The translations under genes were made by a program, and so were the position numbers. From Catellatospora citrea (GTDB lineage: Bacteria > Actinomycetota > Actinomycetes > Mycobacteriales > Micromonosporaceae): a stretch of DNA of 64,000 nucleotides. The notes below the pieces were generated by a model that saw nothing but the letters and a program-made list of their open reading frames with translations, ran no database searches and was not told the origin of the DNA. Where the stretch lies: NCBI RefSeq assembly GCF_003610235.1, contig NZ_RAPR01000001.1, positions 6,448,001 to 6,512,000 on the forward strand, in the 5' to 3' direction. Positions 50,181-58,757 of the stretch are shown in pieces; within the stretch, counting starts at the first letter, position 1; every line of letters starts with the position of its first letter.

Positions 50181-51016
50181 GTACGCTGCGTATCCCCCTG
50201 CGGCGGCGGGGGCACCTCGCCTCGGCGATGCTGGTGACGGCCGCCTACATCCTGCCCGTGTACGTCGCGCTGGTCAGCGCGTTCAAGACGCAGGACCAGA
50301 TCCTCGCCAACCCGGCCGCGCCGCCCGCCCCGTTCACCTTCGACAACATCATCAAGGCGCTGTCGCGGCCGGACAACCTGGTCCAGGGCGGCCTGGGCAA
50401 CTCGGTGTTCGTCACCGCCGCCACCGTCGTGCTGCTGGTGCCGCTGGCCTCGGCGGTCAGCTTCTACATCAGCCAGCGCACGCCGAAGGTCAAGGCCGCG
50501 CTGCTGGCCTTCTTCGCGCTCGGGCTGATGGTGCCGCCGCAGGTCGTGCTGCTGCCCATCGTCGAGCTGCTGACCGCGATCGGGCTCGACCACACCTACC
50601 CGGGGCTGATCCTGTCCAACATCGGCGGCGGCTACCTGTCGTTCGCGGTGTTCGTGTACGTCGGCTTCCTGCGCACCGTACCCCCGGAGATCATCGAGGC
50701 GGCGCGAGTCGACGGCGCCGGCGACGTGCGGCTGTGGTGGCAGGTCATCATGCCGGTGGTGCGTCCGGCGACCGCGACCGTCAGCATCTTCCTCGGCCTG
50801 TGGGTGTGGAACGACTTCCTCAACCCGCTGCTCATCCTCGGCCCGCTGCAGGGCCAGACCATCACCACCGGGGTGTACCTGTCGGTCGGCGGCTACTCCA
50901 CCGACTACGGCCAGCTGTTCGGCATCATGTTCCTGTCCGCGGTCATCCCCGTGGTCGGCTACCTGGTCAGCCAGCGCGAGTTCATCCACGGCCTGATGTC
51001 GGGAGCCTCCAAGTGA
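50177..51016 (+). CDS. ABC sugar transporter permease 2 (MalG-like)
   Basis: A 279-residue permease with six helices. Its EAA loop is IEAARVDGAGDVRLWWQVIMPVV and it ends in SQREFIHGLMSGASK, as MalG/UgpE-type proteins do (QRxFIxGLxxGAxK). The GTG start overlaps the first permease stop, and its own stop overlaps the start of the glycosidase gene, so three proteins are translationally linked. The operon carries no ATPase gene. Confidence 0.93.
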   Translation: MSTLRIPLRRRGHLASAMLVTAAYILPVYVALVSAFKTQDQILANPAAPPAPFTFDNIIKALSRPDNLVQGGLGNSVFVTAATVVLLVPLASAVSFYISQRTPKVKAALLAFFALGLMVPPQVVLLPIVELLTAIGLDHTYPGLILSNIGGGYLSFAVFVYVGFLRTVPPEIIEAARVDGAGDVRLWWQVIMPVVRPATATVSIFLGLWVWNDFLNPLLILGPLQGQTITTGVYLSVGGYSTDYGQLFGIMFLSAVIPVVGYLVSQREFIHGLMSGASK

Positions 51017-53667
51017 CCGTCCCGCACCTCGACGAGCTGGCCGGCGACTGGCTGCCCGCCGCCGACCTGGCCCACCTGCCCTCGCTGCGCAACCAGTGGG
51101 GCCAGGCGCATGCCAACGCCGACCTGACCTCGCTGTCCTGGCTGGCGATCCCGCCGCTGTCCGGCGGCTACCACACCGGCACGCTGCGCGTGCACGGCAC
51201 GGTCCCGGCCGCGGAGCGTTTCCGCTGGTCACCGTGGGGCGTCCAGCGCGAGGCCGCCACCGACAACCTGGTGGTACGCACGGACACCCGGCTCGGCTAC
51301 GAGAGCACCGACGTGTACTGGCGCGTCGCGGTGACCAACGCGAGCGACCGGCCCGTGCGGGCCGTGGTCGAGCAGGAGCTGCTGGCCATGGTCGCGGTGT
51401 CCGAGGTGGACTGGGGCTGGCTCTACGGCACGCCCTGGAACAGCGGCCACCACCACGACTTCTACACCACCGAGCGGATCCGGGCCGAGGTGCTGTCCGC
51501 CGCGCCCCGGCAGGTGCAGCTGCTCGCGGCCGACCAGCGCTACCTGCGCCTGGGCAGTCCGCGCATCCCCGGCATCCAGCGCGACGAGGACACCGCGCCG
51601 ATGCTGCTGGAGACCGAGCTGCCCGACCACTCGACCCCCGACTCCGGCCGCTTCCGCGCGGCCGCCGCGCTCGCCGCGATCCGCGCCGTCACGGCGACCG
51701 CGGCTTCCGGCGAGGCGGTCCAGGTCGACGGCGAGTTCCGGCTCGAACACCCGGCCGCCGAGCACCGGCTGGTCCCGGTCGCGCTCGGGGAGGGCGCGAC
51801 GCTGTCGTTCGAGGTGCGCCTCGATGAGGAGTCTGCCGACGGGGTGCTGCTGACACACGGCAACCACCCCGACTCGGTGCAGTTCGGTCTGTCCGAGGGC
51901 CGGCCGTGGCTGCGCGTGGCGGGTGAGCGGCTCGACCACGCGCAGCCACTCGCCCCCGGCCGGTGGCACCGGCTCGCGGTGCGGATCACCGCCGAGGCCG
52001 CGTACCTCGACGTCGACGGCGCTCAGGTCGCGGCCACCCGCCCGTGGTGGGACGGGCAGCGCTGGCAGGCGCACGCCGTCGGCGGCAATGCGATGGTGGT
52101 GGCCGACGGTGACTCGGCGGCGCGGGCGGCGTACACCTTCGCGACGCCTCCCGACGCCCTCACCGTGACCGGCTCGCGCGGCCTGGCCCGCTGGGACCTC
52201 GACCTTGCCCCCGGCCAGACGACGGTCCTGGGCACGGTGCTGTCCCTACACGCCCGCGATGGCGCGGCCCAGGCGGCCGCGGCGGACTTCGAGAACGTCT
52301 TCGACGGGATCGCCGACCGGTGGCGGCGCACCTGGCTGGCCGCGTTCACGCCCGGCAACGACGTGTTCAGCGGGCACCTGCCCACGCTGACCGACGCCGA
52401 ACCCGGGCTGGCCAAGGGCTACTACCTGGCCGCGCTGCTCGCGGTGTACATGCGCAACACGGGAGTCAGCCCGCTCGGCCCGGTGTTCCTCACCGGCGGC
52501 CCACGCCTCGGACCGACCACCACCTTCTACTGGGACGTCTCGGAGTGGGCGCGCGTCGCCGCGCTGCTGGAACCCGTCGCCCAGCGCGCCTGGATCCTCG
52601 CCGCGCTGAACGGCCCCTACGACCGGTCGTTCGCCTTCGACACCCGGAACCTGCTGCCCGTGGGGAACCACTACGCCTCCAACGACCACGCGCTGTTCCG
52701 CATCGTGCAGGGCTACGTCGGCGTCACCGGCGATGTCGAGCTGCTGCACGAGACCGCGGCCGGGCGCACCGTGCTCGACCACCTGCGCGAGATGGCCTAC
52801 CGGCCGCGCGAGCGGCGGGCGGCGTTCGGCGGCGGCGAGCTGGTCGACCTCGGCCGCGACCCGTGGGAGCTGCTCGAGTGCGTGCCGAACTACCGCGACG
52901 CGGTGGTCTCGTTCAACGCCGGTTACGTCGGCATGCAGCGTGACCTCGCTGACCTGCTGCGACTGCTCGACGAGCCGGTCGAGGCCGAGCACGCCGAGGC
53001 TGACGCGGCCCGTCTCGCCGCGGCAGTGCTCCGCCAGTACGCCGGTGGCGGGCGCTGGAACATCTCCCACCCCGAAGGCGACGAGACCATCGGGCACGTG
53101 CTGGACTTCGGGCTGGTCGCGGCGGACATGGCCGAGGACCTGAGCGACCCGGTGCGGGCCGAGATGGTGGAGTTCGTGACCGGGCACCTGCTCGACGGGG
53201 ACTGGATGCGGGCGCTGTCGCCCGACGACCCGATCGCGCCGCGCTCCGACCGGCCCGATCACGGGGCCGCCGGGGCGTTCGCGGCCTGGCCCGGCGCGAC
53301 CGCGTACGGCCTGTGCCGGCTCGGCCGCCCCGACCTGGCCCGTGACCTGCTCGGACGCATCCACCAGGCCCGGGGAGGGGCGCTGTGGGGGCAGGCGACC
53401 GAGACGATCGGGGGAGGGCGCTATCGCACCGCCGAGCGAGGGGTGTCCAATAGAGACAGCAACGCTGCTGTCGCGGCCGCCGAGACGGTGATCGCGGGCC
53501 TGTTCGGCATCCGCGCGAACTTCGCCTCGCTGGCCGAGCCGTCCGGCTCGGCCGTCGGCGCCGCCGGGCGCCTCGACAACGTCAACGCGCACGGGTTCGG
53601 GCTGCCGGTCCGCGAGAAACTCCCCACCGCCCCGCCCAGCGCACCAGGGAGCACACCATGGCACTGA
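51013..53667 (+). CDS. Intracellular six-hairpin glycosidase-like protein with inserted LamG-like domain
   Basis: An 884-residue cytosolic protein without a signal peptide. The N-terminal 230 residues form a beta-rich domain typical of GH63/GH37-like or amylo-alpha-glucosidase-like enzymes (EVDWGWLYGTPWNSGHHHDFYTT). Residues about 255-345 look like an inserted concanavalin/LamG domain (LSFEVRLDEESADGVLLTHG... GRWHRLAVRITAEAAYLDVDG). From 430 onward an alpha/alpha six-hairpin barrel follows, with FYWDVSEWARVAALLEP as a likely active-site segment. It probably hydrolyses the imported oligosaccharide. It starts at a GTG overlapping the permease stop, and its last 10 bases overlap the regulator gene. 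Confidence 0.65.
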   Translation: MTVPHLDELAGDWLPAADLAHLPSLRNQWGQAHANADLTSLSWLAIPPLSGGYHTGTLRVHGTVPAAERFRWSPWGVQREAATDNLVVRTDTRLGYESTDVYWRVAVTNASDRPVRAVVEQELLAMVAVSEVDWGWLYGTPWNSGHHHDFYTTERIRAEVLSAAPRQVQLLAADQRYLRLGSPRIPGIQRDEDTAPMLLETELPDHSTPDSGRFRAAAALAAIRAVTATAASGEAVQVDGEFRLEHPAAEHRLVPVALGEGATLSFEVRLDEESADGVLLTHGNHPDSVQFGLSEGRPWLRVAGERLDHAQPLAPGRWHRLAVRITAEAAYLDVDGAQVAATRPWWDGQRWQAHAVGGNAMVVADGDSAARAAYTFATPPDALTVTGSRGLARWDLDLAPGQTTVLGTVLSLHARDGAAQAAAADFENVFDGIADRWRRTWLAAFTPGNDVFSGHLPTLTDAEPGLAKGYYLAALLAVYMRNTGVSPLGPVFLTGGPRLGPTTTFYWDVSEWARVAALLEPVAQRAWILAALNGPYDRSFAFDTRNLLPVGNHYASNDHALFRIVQGYVGVTGDVELLHETAAGRTVLDHLREMAYRPRERRAAFGGGELVDLGRDPWELLECVPNYRDAVVSFNAGYVGMQRDLADLLRLLDEPVEAEHAEADAARLAAAVLRQYAGGGRWNISHPEGDETIGHVLDFGLVAADMAEDLSDPVRAEMVEFVTGHLLDGDWMRALSPDDPIAPRSDRPDHGAAGAFAAWPGATAYGLCRLGRPDLARDLLGRIHQARGGALWGQATETIGGGRYRTAERGVSNRDSNAAVAAAETVIAGLFGIRANFASLAEPSGSAVGAAGRLDNVNAHGFGLPVREKLPTAPPSAPGSTPWH

Positions 53668-54329
53668 CCGACGAGGCCATCGAGAAGATCAAAGAGATGA
53701 TCCTCTCCGGGGCGCTGCGCCCCGGCGACAAGCTGCCCAAGGAGGCCGACCTCGCCGAGCGGCTGGGCCTGTCCCGCAACTCGCTGCGCGAGGCCGTGCG
53801 CGCCCTGTCGCTGATCCGGGTCCTCGACGTGCGCCAGGGCGACGGCACGTACGTGACCAGCCTCGAACCCGGGCTGCTGCTGGAGGCGCTGACGTTCGTC
53901 GTCGACTTCCACCGCGACGACACGGTGCTGCAGTTCCTGGAGATGCGCCGCATCCTCGAACCCGCGGCCGCGGCGCTCGCCGCGCAGCGGATGACCGAGG
54001 AGGACATCGCCAAGCTCGCCTCGGTCGTCGAGGAGATCGGCCCCGACGCGTCCATGGAGGAACTGGTCGCCAACGACCTGGAGTTCCACCGGCTGATCGC
54101 GGCGGGCACCGGCAACGCGGTGCTGTGCTCGATCATCGACGGCATGTCCGGCCCGACCACCCGCGCCCGCATCTGGCGCGGCCTCACCCAGGACCGCGCC
54201 GTCGAACGCACCCGCGAACAGCACCTGGCCATCCTCGACGCCATCACCGCCCGCCGCCCCGAGGTGGCCCAATCCTGGGCCCTCATCCACGTAGCCGGCG
54301 TCGAAGAATGGCTCCGCCGAGCCCTCTAA
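53658..54329 (+). CDS. GntR/FadR family transcriptional regulator
   Basis: A 223-residue regulator. The winged helix-turn-helix covers about 5-70 (GALRPGDKLPKEADLAERLGLSRNSLREAVRAL and RQGDGTYV). The FCD ligand domain follows, with metal-site residues in MEELVANDLEFHRLIAAGTGN and TREQHLAILDAITARR. FadR-type regulators of sugar-acid and sugar operons release DNA on binding the substrate. It is the last gene of the operon and overlaps the glycosidase gene by 10 bases; GGGAG precedes the ATG. Its probable targets are the ACATCSGATGT sites in the 47.5-47.8 kb control region. Confidence 0.9.
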   Translation: MALTDEAIEKIKEMILSGALRPGDKLPKEADLAERLGLSRNSLREAVRALSLIRVLDVRQGDGTYVTSLEPGLLLEALTFVVDFHRDDTVLQFLEMRRILEPAAAALAAQRMTEEDIAKLASVVEEIGPDASMEELVANDLEFHRLIAAGTGNAVLCSIIDGMSGPTTRARIWRGLTQDRAVERTREQHLAILDAITARRPEVAQSWALIHVAGVEEWLRRAL

Positions 54330-54375
54330 CCGTCCCCCGCCCGCCGCCCCGCCCACCCTCGTGGCGCAACTCTTA

Positions 54376-55398
54376 GAGGCTGTCGGGTAACCGAGTGATC
54401 ACGTGTTGAGGAGCCGTTCGGCGTTGAGGCGTCGGGCGGCTTCTCGTTCGGTGGCGTTGGTCCAGCGGACTGTCTGACCTGCGAGACGCCGTGTCATGAG
54501 CCTGATCATCGCTAGTTTGATCATTGCTTCGGAGTTGGTGGTCAGGCGCTCGTAGTCACGTGCCAGGCGCCGGTTGCGTATCAGCCAGCCGAAGGTCCGT
54601 TCCACGACCCAGCGCCGCGGGAGGACCTCGAAGCCCTTGACGTCGTCGCGGCGGCGCACGATCTGCAGGACCAGGCCCAAGGTGTCACGGGCCCAGCCGA
54701 TCATGGTGCCGTCGCGGCGGTTGGCGTATCCGGCATCGGCCCAGACCAGCGCCAGGCCCCTGAACACGGCGGCCAGCCGGGTCAGGATCATCCGGCCGCC
54801 GGGCCGGTCGTTGACCGACGCCGAGGTGACCGCGACGGCCAGGATCAGGCCCATGGTGTCCACGACCAGATGGCGTTTGCGGCCGGTGGTCTTCTTGCCC
54901 GGGTCATAGCCGATGGCCTGGCCGCCTTCGCTGCTCTTGACGGTCTGGGAGTCCATGACCCCTGCCGTGGGCCGCCGGTCACGGCCGGCCGCCTCTCGCA
55001 GCCGGGCGCGCAGTTCGTCGTGGATGCGGTCCCATGTGCCGTCCCTGCGCCAGGCAGTGAACCAGCGGTGCGCGGCATCAGGCGGGGCCAGCTCACGCGG
55101 GATCATCCGCCATGGGCAGCCCCCACGCAGCACGAACAGGATCGAATCGAGGATCAGCCGGTCGTCGAACTTGCGCGGGCGTCCGCCTCTGCGCTGGTCA
55201 CGTACCGGCATCAGCGGTTGCAGGACGGCCCACATCGCGTTGGTGAGACTGGAGGGATAGGCTCTGCGGGCGTCCCCGCCAAGGTCAACGTTGCGCACAA
55301 CTTCGTGATCCTGGCGGGGACGTTCCGTTTCCCAAAGCACCCCACATCGGCGTGTACCGAAGCAACCTCACGTCACCACGCAGTTACCCGACAGCCTC
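54376..55398. mobile_element. Insertion sequence of the IS5 family, intact, 1,023 bp
   Basis: Terminal inverted repeats are GAGGCTGTCGGGTAAC (54376-54391) and GTTACCCGACAGCCTC (55383-55398), perfect over 16 bp and imperfect for about 12 more. The flanks carry a TTA direct repeat (54373-54375 and 55399-55401), the TNA type made by IS1031/IS427-like members. It contains one transposase gene, on the minus strand. It lies between the sugar operon and a BASS transporter gene, inside a palindromic repeat. Confidence 0.92.
54399..55340 (-). CDS. IS5 family DDE transposase
   Basis: A 313-residue transposase. YPSSLTNAMWAVLQPLMP and RKFDDRLILDSILFVLRGGCPWRMIP are the N-terminal DUF4096-like segment. 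The catalytic triad is Asp130 in VMDSQTVK, Asp202 in WADAGYAN and Glu247 in WVVERTFGWL, followed by RNRRLARDYE. The reading frame is intact, so the element may be active. The true start may be a later GTG near 55298; IS5 transposases are usually about 270-290 residues. The stop lies just inside the left inverted repeat. Confidence 0.93.
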   Translation of the reverse strand: MLWETERPRQDHEVVRNVDLGGDARRAYPSSLTNAMWAVLQPLMPVRDQRRGGRPRKFDDRLILDSILFVLRGGCPWRMIPRELAPPDAAHRWFTAWRRDGTWDRIHDELRARLREAAGRDRRPTAGVMDSQTVKSSEGGQAIGYDPGKKTTGRKRHLVVDTMGLILAVAVTSASVNDRPGGRMILTRLAAVFRGLALVWADAGYANRRDGTMIGWARDTLGLVLQIVRRRDDVKGFEVLPRRWVVERTFGWLIRNRRLARDYERLTTNSEAMIKLAMIRLMTRRLAGQTVRWTNATEREAARRLNAERLLNT

Positions 55399-55550
55399 TT
55401 AGAGACTTGCGGCGTCTGTGGGCCTCACAGGCCACGAGTCTTTAAGAGTTGCGACAGATGCGGTGCGAGGCCGGCGGCGGGGTGGCGTTGGGCGAGGTCG
55501 GCTGTCCGGCTGATGTGGTCCCGGTCACAGGCCATGAAGAATCCTCGGCT

Positions 55551-56432
55551 ATGGATTCAGTGCTGACCCAGGTGTTCCTGCCCGTCGCTCTCGGCATCGT
55601 GATGCTCGGCCTCGGCCTCGGGCTCACCGTCGCCGACTTCAAGCGGATCGTGGTGTTCCCGAAAGCGGTGCTGGTGGCCCTGGTCTGCCAGGTGCTGCTG
55701 CTGCCCGCGGTGTGCTTCGGCCTGGTCCTGCTCCTCGACCTGGATCCGACGCTGGCGGCGGGCATGATGCTGCTGGCCGCGTCGCCCGGCGGCACCACCG
55801 CGAACCTGTACAGCCACCTGTTCGGCGGCAACGTGGCGCTCAACGTCACGCTGACCGCGGTGAACTCGGTGCTGGCGATCTTCACCCTGCCGCTGGTGGT
55901 GAACTTCGCGCTGAACCACTTCCTGTCCGGCACCGACCAGATCGGGCTGCAGTTCGGCAAGTCGCTGCAGGTGTTCGCGATCGTGCTGATCCCGGTGGCG
56001 ATCGGCATGTTCATCCGCCACTGCTCGGTCGACTTCGCCGACCGGATGCAGCGGCCGGTGCGCATCCTGTCCGTGGTGGTGCTGGTGCTGGTCATCGTCG
56101 GCACGCTGGTGTCGGAGAAGGACAACATCGCCACCTACTTCGCCGACGCGGGCCTGGTCGCGCTGCTGTTCAACGTGATCAGCCTCGGCGTGGGCTACTT
56201 CCTGCCGCGCCTGGCCGGGCTCGACCGCGGGGACTCGGTCGCCGCCGCGATGGAGATCGGCATCCACAACGGCACGCTGGCCATCTTCATCGCCACCACG
56301 CTGCTGGCGAGCACGGCGCTGGCGGTGCCGGCCGCGGTGTACAGCATCATCATGTTCTTCACCGCCGCCGCCTTCGGCTACCTGGTCCGGCCCACCCGCT
56401 CGGTGCAGGCCGAACCCGCCCTGACGGACTGA
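55551..56432 (+). CDS. Bile acid:sodium symporter family (BASS) transporter
   Basis: A 293-residue membrane protein with nine to ten helices of the BASS family. Opening LTQVFLPVALGIVMLGLGLGL, the GMMLLAASPGGTTANLYSHLFGGNVALNVTLTAVNS segment and MEIGIHNGTLAIFIATTLL are signature regions where sodium and substrate bind. Substrates in bacteria include organic acids such as pantoate or bile acids; here it is unknown. The start is ATG 55551, where the homologous protein begins; an upstream in-frame ATG lies in the repeat. The IS insertion lies about 150 bases upstream and may affect its promoter. Confidence 0.9.
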   Translation: MDSVLTQVFLPVALGIVMLGLGLGLTVADFKRIVVFPKAVLVALVCQVLLLPAVCFGLVLLLDLDPTLAAGMMLLAASPGGTTANLYSHLFGGNVALNVTLTAVNSVLAIFTLPLVVNFALNHFLSGTDQIGLQFGKSLQVFAIVLIPVAIGMFIRHCSVDFADRMQRPVRILSVVVLVLVIVGTLVSEKDNIATYFADAGLVALLFNVISLGVGYFLPRLAGLDRGDSVAAAMEIGIHNGTLAIFIATTLLASTALAVPAAVYSIIMFFTAAAFGYLVRPTRSVQAEPALTD

Positions 56433-56493
56433 CACCCGTACGCCGGCGTCCTCGCTCGCGTGGGGCGCCGGCACTCGGTGGGTCGGGGACCGG

Positions 56494-57141
56494 TCAGGGC
56501 AGCGTCTCGGCCCGCATCAGGTCGACGGCGAGCTGCACGGTCTCCGGCGAGGCGGTGCGCAGCGAGCCGGCGGCGTACGGCGGCTGCGGGTCGTACTCGA
56601 TCGCCAGCTGGATCGCCTCGGCGACGGCCGGCCCGGCCAGGTGCGCGGCCAGCCGCAGCCCCATGTCGATACCGGCGGACACGCCCGCCGCGGTGATCAC
56701 GCGATCGTGCTCGACCACCCGCTCGGGCACGTAGGTCGCGCCGTAGCGGGCCAGGTAGTCCTTGGCGGCCCAGTGCGTGGTCGCGCTCTGCCCGCGCAGG
56801 ATGCCCGCGGCCCCCAGCATCAGCGCCCCGGTGCAGACCGACGCGGTCCAGGTCGAAGTCACATGAGCGGTACGGACCCAGTCGACATACCCTTCGTCGG
56901 CGGCGGCCGTGAACGAGCCCTCCAGCCCGCCCGGGATCACCAGCACGTCCGGTGCCGTCAAATCGTCCATCGCCTGCTCGGCGAGCACGGTCAGCGCCCC
57001 CGTGTCGGCGACCACCGGCCCGGCCTGCCTGCCCACGAACACCACCCGCGTATCAGGCACCCGCGCCAGCACCTCATACGGCCCGACCGCATCCAGCCCC
57101 GTAAACCCCGGATAAAGCAGCACCGCCACGATCGTCACCAC
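56494..57141 (-). CDS. DJ-1/PfpI family protein (isonitrile hydratase-like)
   Basis: A 215-residue DJ-1/PfpI protein. The nucleophile elbow holds Cys in TASVCTGALML, with Asp in GFTGLDAVGPYEVL near the start; both are conserved in isonitrile hydratases (InhA) that hydrate isocyanides to formamides. The oxidation-sensing Cys position is kept. The start is GTG 57141 or 57138; a longer frame upstream runs into the palindromic repeat and is not used. The partner gene for an isonitrile pathway is not in the window, so the activity is not certain. Confidence 0.85.
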   Translation of the reverse strand: MVTIVAVLLYPGFTGLDAVGPYEVLARVPDTRVVFVGRQAGPVVADTGALTVLAEQAMDDLTAPDVLVIPGGLEGSFTAAADEGYVDWVRTAHVTSTWTASVCTGALMLGAAGILRGQSATTHWAAKDYLARYGATYVPERVVEHDRVITAAGVSAGIDMGLRLAAHLAGPAVAEAIQLAIEYDPQPPYAAGSLRTASPETVQLAVDLMRAETLP

Positions 57142-57174
57142 CCCACTATCACCCGCCCGCCCCCTCCCGCGGGG

Positions 57175-57245
57175 ACGATCTTGCGTGAACCGTGGGTACG
57201 GCACGCACTCTTCGGGCAAATGGGCAACAGTTCACGCAAGATCGT
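57175..57245. repeat. Long palindromic element (terminator of the MarR gene)
   Basis: ACGATCTTGCGTGAAC (57175-57190) and GTTCACGCAAGATCGT (57230-57245) are perfect 16-bp arms 39 bases apart. The right arm contains the MarR stop codon and its last codons, so transcript ends inside the element. The left arm lies about 35 bases upstream of the DJ-1 start. Confidence 0.8.
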
Positions 57246-57747
57246 CGTGATCTCGGGGGTGTGGCGAGGGTGGGGTGGGGAGGCCGGCGTCGGCGATGCG
57301 TTGGCGGAAGGGGCGGCGGGTGAGGGCGGTGGTGATTTCGGTCAGGAGGTCGACGAGGGGGATCGAGAGTTCGGTGTCCAATGTGCGCATCGCGGCGGTG
57401 GTGGCCGACCACTCGGCGGTGATCACGGGGAGCAGGTCGTGTGCCTTCGGGGTCAGCCCGACCAGGCGTTGCCGCGCGTCCGTGCCCGGGGTCAGGTCGA
57501 CCAGGCCGGCACGATTCATCTGAGCGACGGTCTGGCTCGCCGCGGAGTGCGTCACCCCGACGGCCCGGGCCAGGTCGCGGATCGGCACCGGGCCGCTCGC
57601 GAGCAGGGCGCGGACCACGGGGGAGTAGCGCGGGCGGTAGTCGGCCAGGTCGAGTTCGGCATAGACCTTCGCCACGTCGCCGTCCAGCAGCTCCAGCACG
57701 TGGCGCAGCAGGGTGCCGACCGCTTCGCGTTCGGGGAGAGGGGCCAT
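57232..57747 (-). CDS. MarR family transcriptional regulator
   Basis: A 171-residue winged-helix protein. RALLASGPVPIRDLARAVGVTHSAASQTVAQMNRAGLVDLTP is the helix-turn-helix, and DARQRLVGLTPKA is the wing. MarR proteins usually repress a divergent gene and respond to phenolic or peptide-like ligands. The ATG at 57747 is next to a 26-bp palindrome in the divergent gap to the proline iminopeptidase gene, so both genes are likely targets. The last codons lie in a palindromic element. Confidence 0.9.
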   Translation of the reverse strand: MAPLPEREAVGTLLRHVLELLDGDVAKVYAELDLADYRPRYSPVVRALLASGPVPIRDLARAVGVTHSAASQTVAQMNRAGLVDLTPGTDARQRLVGLTPKAHDLLPVITAEWSATTAAMRTLDTELSIPLVDLLTEITTALTRRPFRQRIADAGLPTPPSPHPRDHDDLA

Positions 57748-57751
57748 GCTA

Positions 57752-57777
57752 AAAATATAACAGCACTGTTGTATTTT
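57752..57777. promoter_or_regulatory. MarR operator, near-perfect 26-bp palindrome
   Basis: AAAATA and TATTTT flank AACAG and CTGTT around a two-base centre, with one internal mismatch pair. It is strikingly AT-rich against the surrounding DNA, lies between the divergent MarR and iminopeptidase start codons, and overlaps their expected promoters. Confidence 0.78.
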
Positions 57778-57790
57778 CCTGGAGGTGGTC

Positions 57791-58741
57791 GTGTACCCAC
57801 AGACCGAGCCGCACGACAACGGCCTGCTCGACGTCGGCGACGGCAACCTCGTGTACTGGGAGGTGTGTGGCAACCCCGACGGCAAGCCCGCGGTGGTGCT
57901 GCACGGCGGCCCCGGCTCCGGGGCGACCGCGGGCTGGCGGCGCTACTTCGACCCGGCCGGATACCGGGTGGTGCTCGTGGACCAGCGCGGCTGCGGGCGG
58001 AGCACACCGAGCGCCGGCGACCCGGCCACCGACCTGAGCGTCAACACCACCCATCACCTGATCCGCGACCTCGAACAGCTGCGCGCCCACCTCGGCATCG
58101 ACCGCTGGCTGGTGCTCGGCGCCTCCTGGGGCTGCACGCTGGCCCTGGCGTACGCGCAGCGCCACCCGGCTTCCGTCTCCGAGATGGTGCTGTTCAGCCT
58201 CACCAACACCACGCACCGCGAGGTCGACTGGGTGACCCGGCAGATGGGGCGCATCCTGCCGGAGGAGTGGGCCCGGTTCCGCGACGGCGTGCCCGAGTCC
58301 GAGCGCGACGGCAACCTCGCAGCGGCGTACGCCAGGCTGCTGGCCGACCCGGACCCGGCCGTGCGCGACCGGGCGTCGCGGGACTGGTGCACCTGGGAGG
58401 ACCAGCACGTCGCCATCGCCACCGGGTTCCAGGCCGACCCGCGCTTCGACGATCCCGAGTTCCGGATGGTCTTCGCCCGACTGGTCACCCACTACTGGGC
58501 CAACGCGGCATTCCTGGCGGACGGCGAGTTGCAGGCCAACGCGGGCAAGCTGGCCGGCATCCCCGGCGTGCTCGTGCACGGACGGCTCGACATCAGCGGC
58601 CCGGCCGACATCGCCTGGCACCTCGCCCAGGCCTGGCCCGACGCCGAACTGACCCTGGTCGACCGGGCCGGCCACGGCTCCCGCGGCGGCATCGGCGACA
58701 TCGTCCTCGCCGCCCTCGACCGCTTCGCCACCCACCGCTAG
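57791..58741 (+). CDS. pip: Proline iminopeptidase
   Basis: A 316-residue serine peptidase of family S33. VVLHGGPGSGAT is the oxyanion loop (HGGPG), the nucleophile Ser is in GASWGCTL (GxSWG), the Asp is probably in HGRLDISGPADIAW, and the His in RAGHGSRGG. It removes N-terminal proline from peptides in the cytosol. GGAGG (57781-57785) points to GTG 57791; an earlier GTG overlaps the binding site. The divergent MarR gene likely regulates it. A long hairpin follows. Confidence 0.9.
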   Translation: MYPQTEPHDNGLLDVGDGNLVYWEVCGNPDGKPAVVLHGGPGSGATAGWRRYFDPAGYRVVLVDQRGCGRSTPSAGDPATDLSVNTTHHLIRDLEQLRAHLGIDRWLVLGASWGCTLALAYAQRHPASVSEMVLFSLTNTTHREVDWVTRQMGRILPEEWARFRDGVPESERDGNLAAAYARLLADPDPAVRDRASRDWCTWEDQHVAIATGFQADPRFDDPEFRMVFARLVTHYWANAAFLADGELQANAGKLAGIPGVLVHGRLDISGPADIAWHLAQAWPDAELTLVDRAGHGSRGGIGDIVLAALDRFATHR

Positions 58742-58757
58742 CCCGTCAAGGTCACCG

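Larger units (their letters stand above)
54365..55453. repeat. Family B palindromic element split by the insertion sequence
   Basis: Removal of the IS and one TTA copy rejoins CGCAACTCTTA (54365-54375) with GAGACTTGCGG onward, and the rebuilt element ends AGTCTTTAAGAGTTGCG (55437-55453). Its ends are inverted copies with one mismatch, with a central GGCC-rich stem. A sister copy, uninterrupted, is at 62328-62393. Confidence 0.75.
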
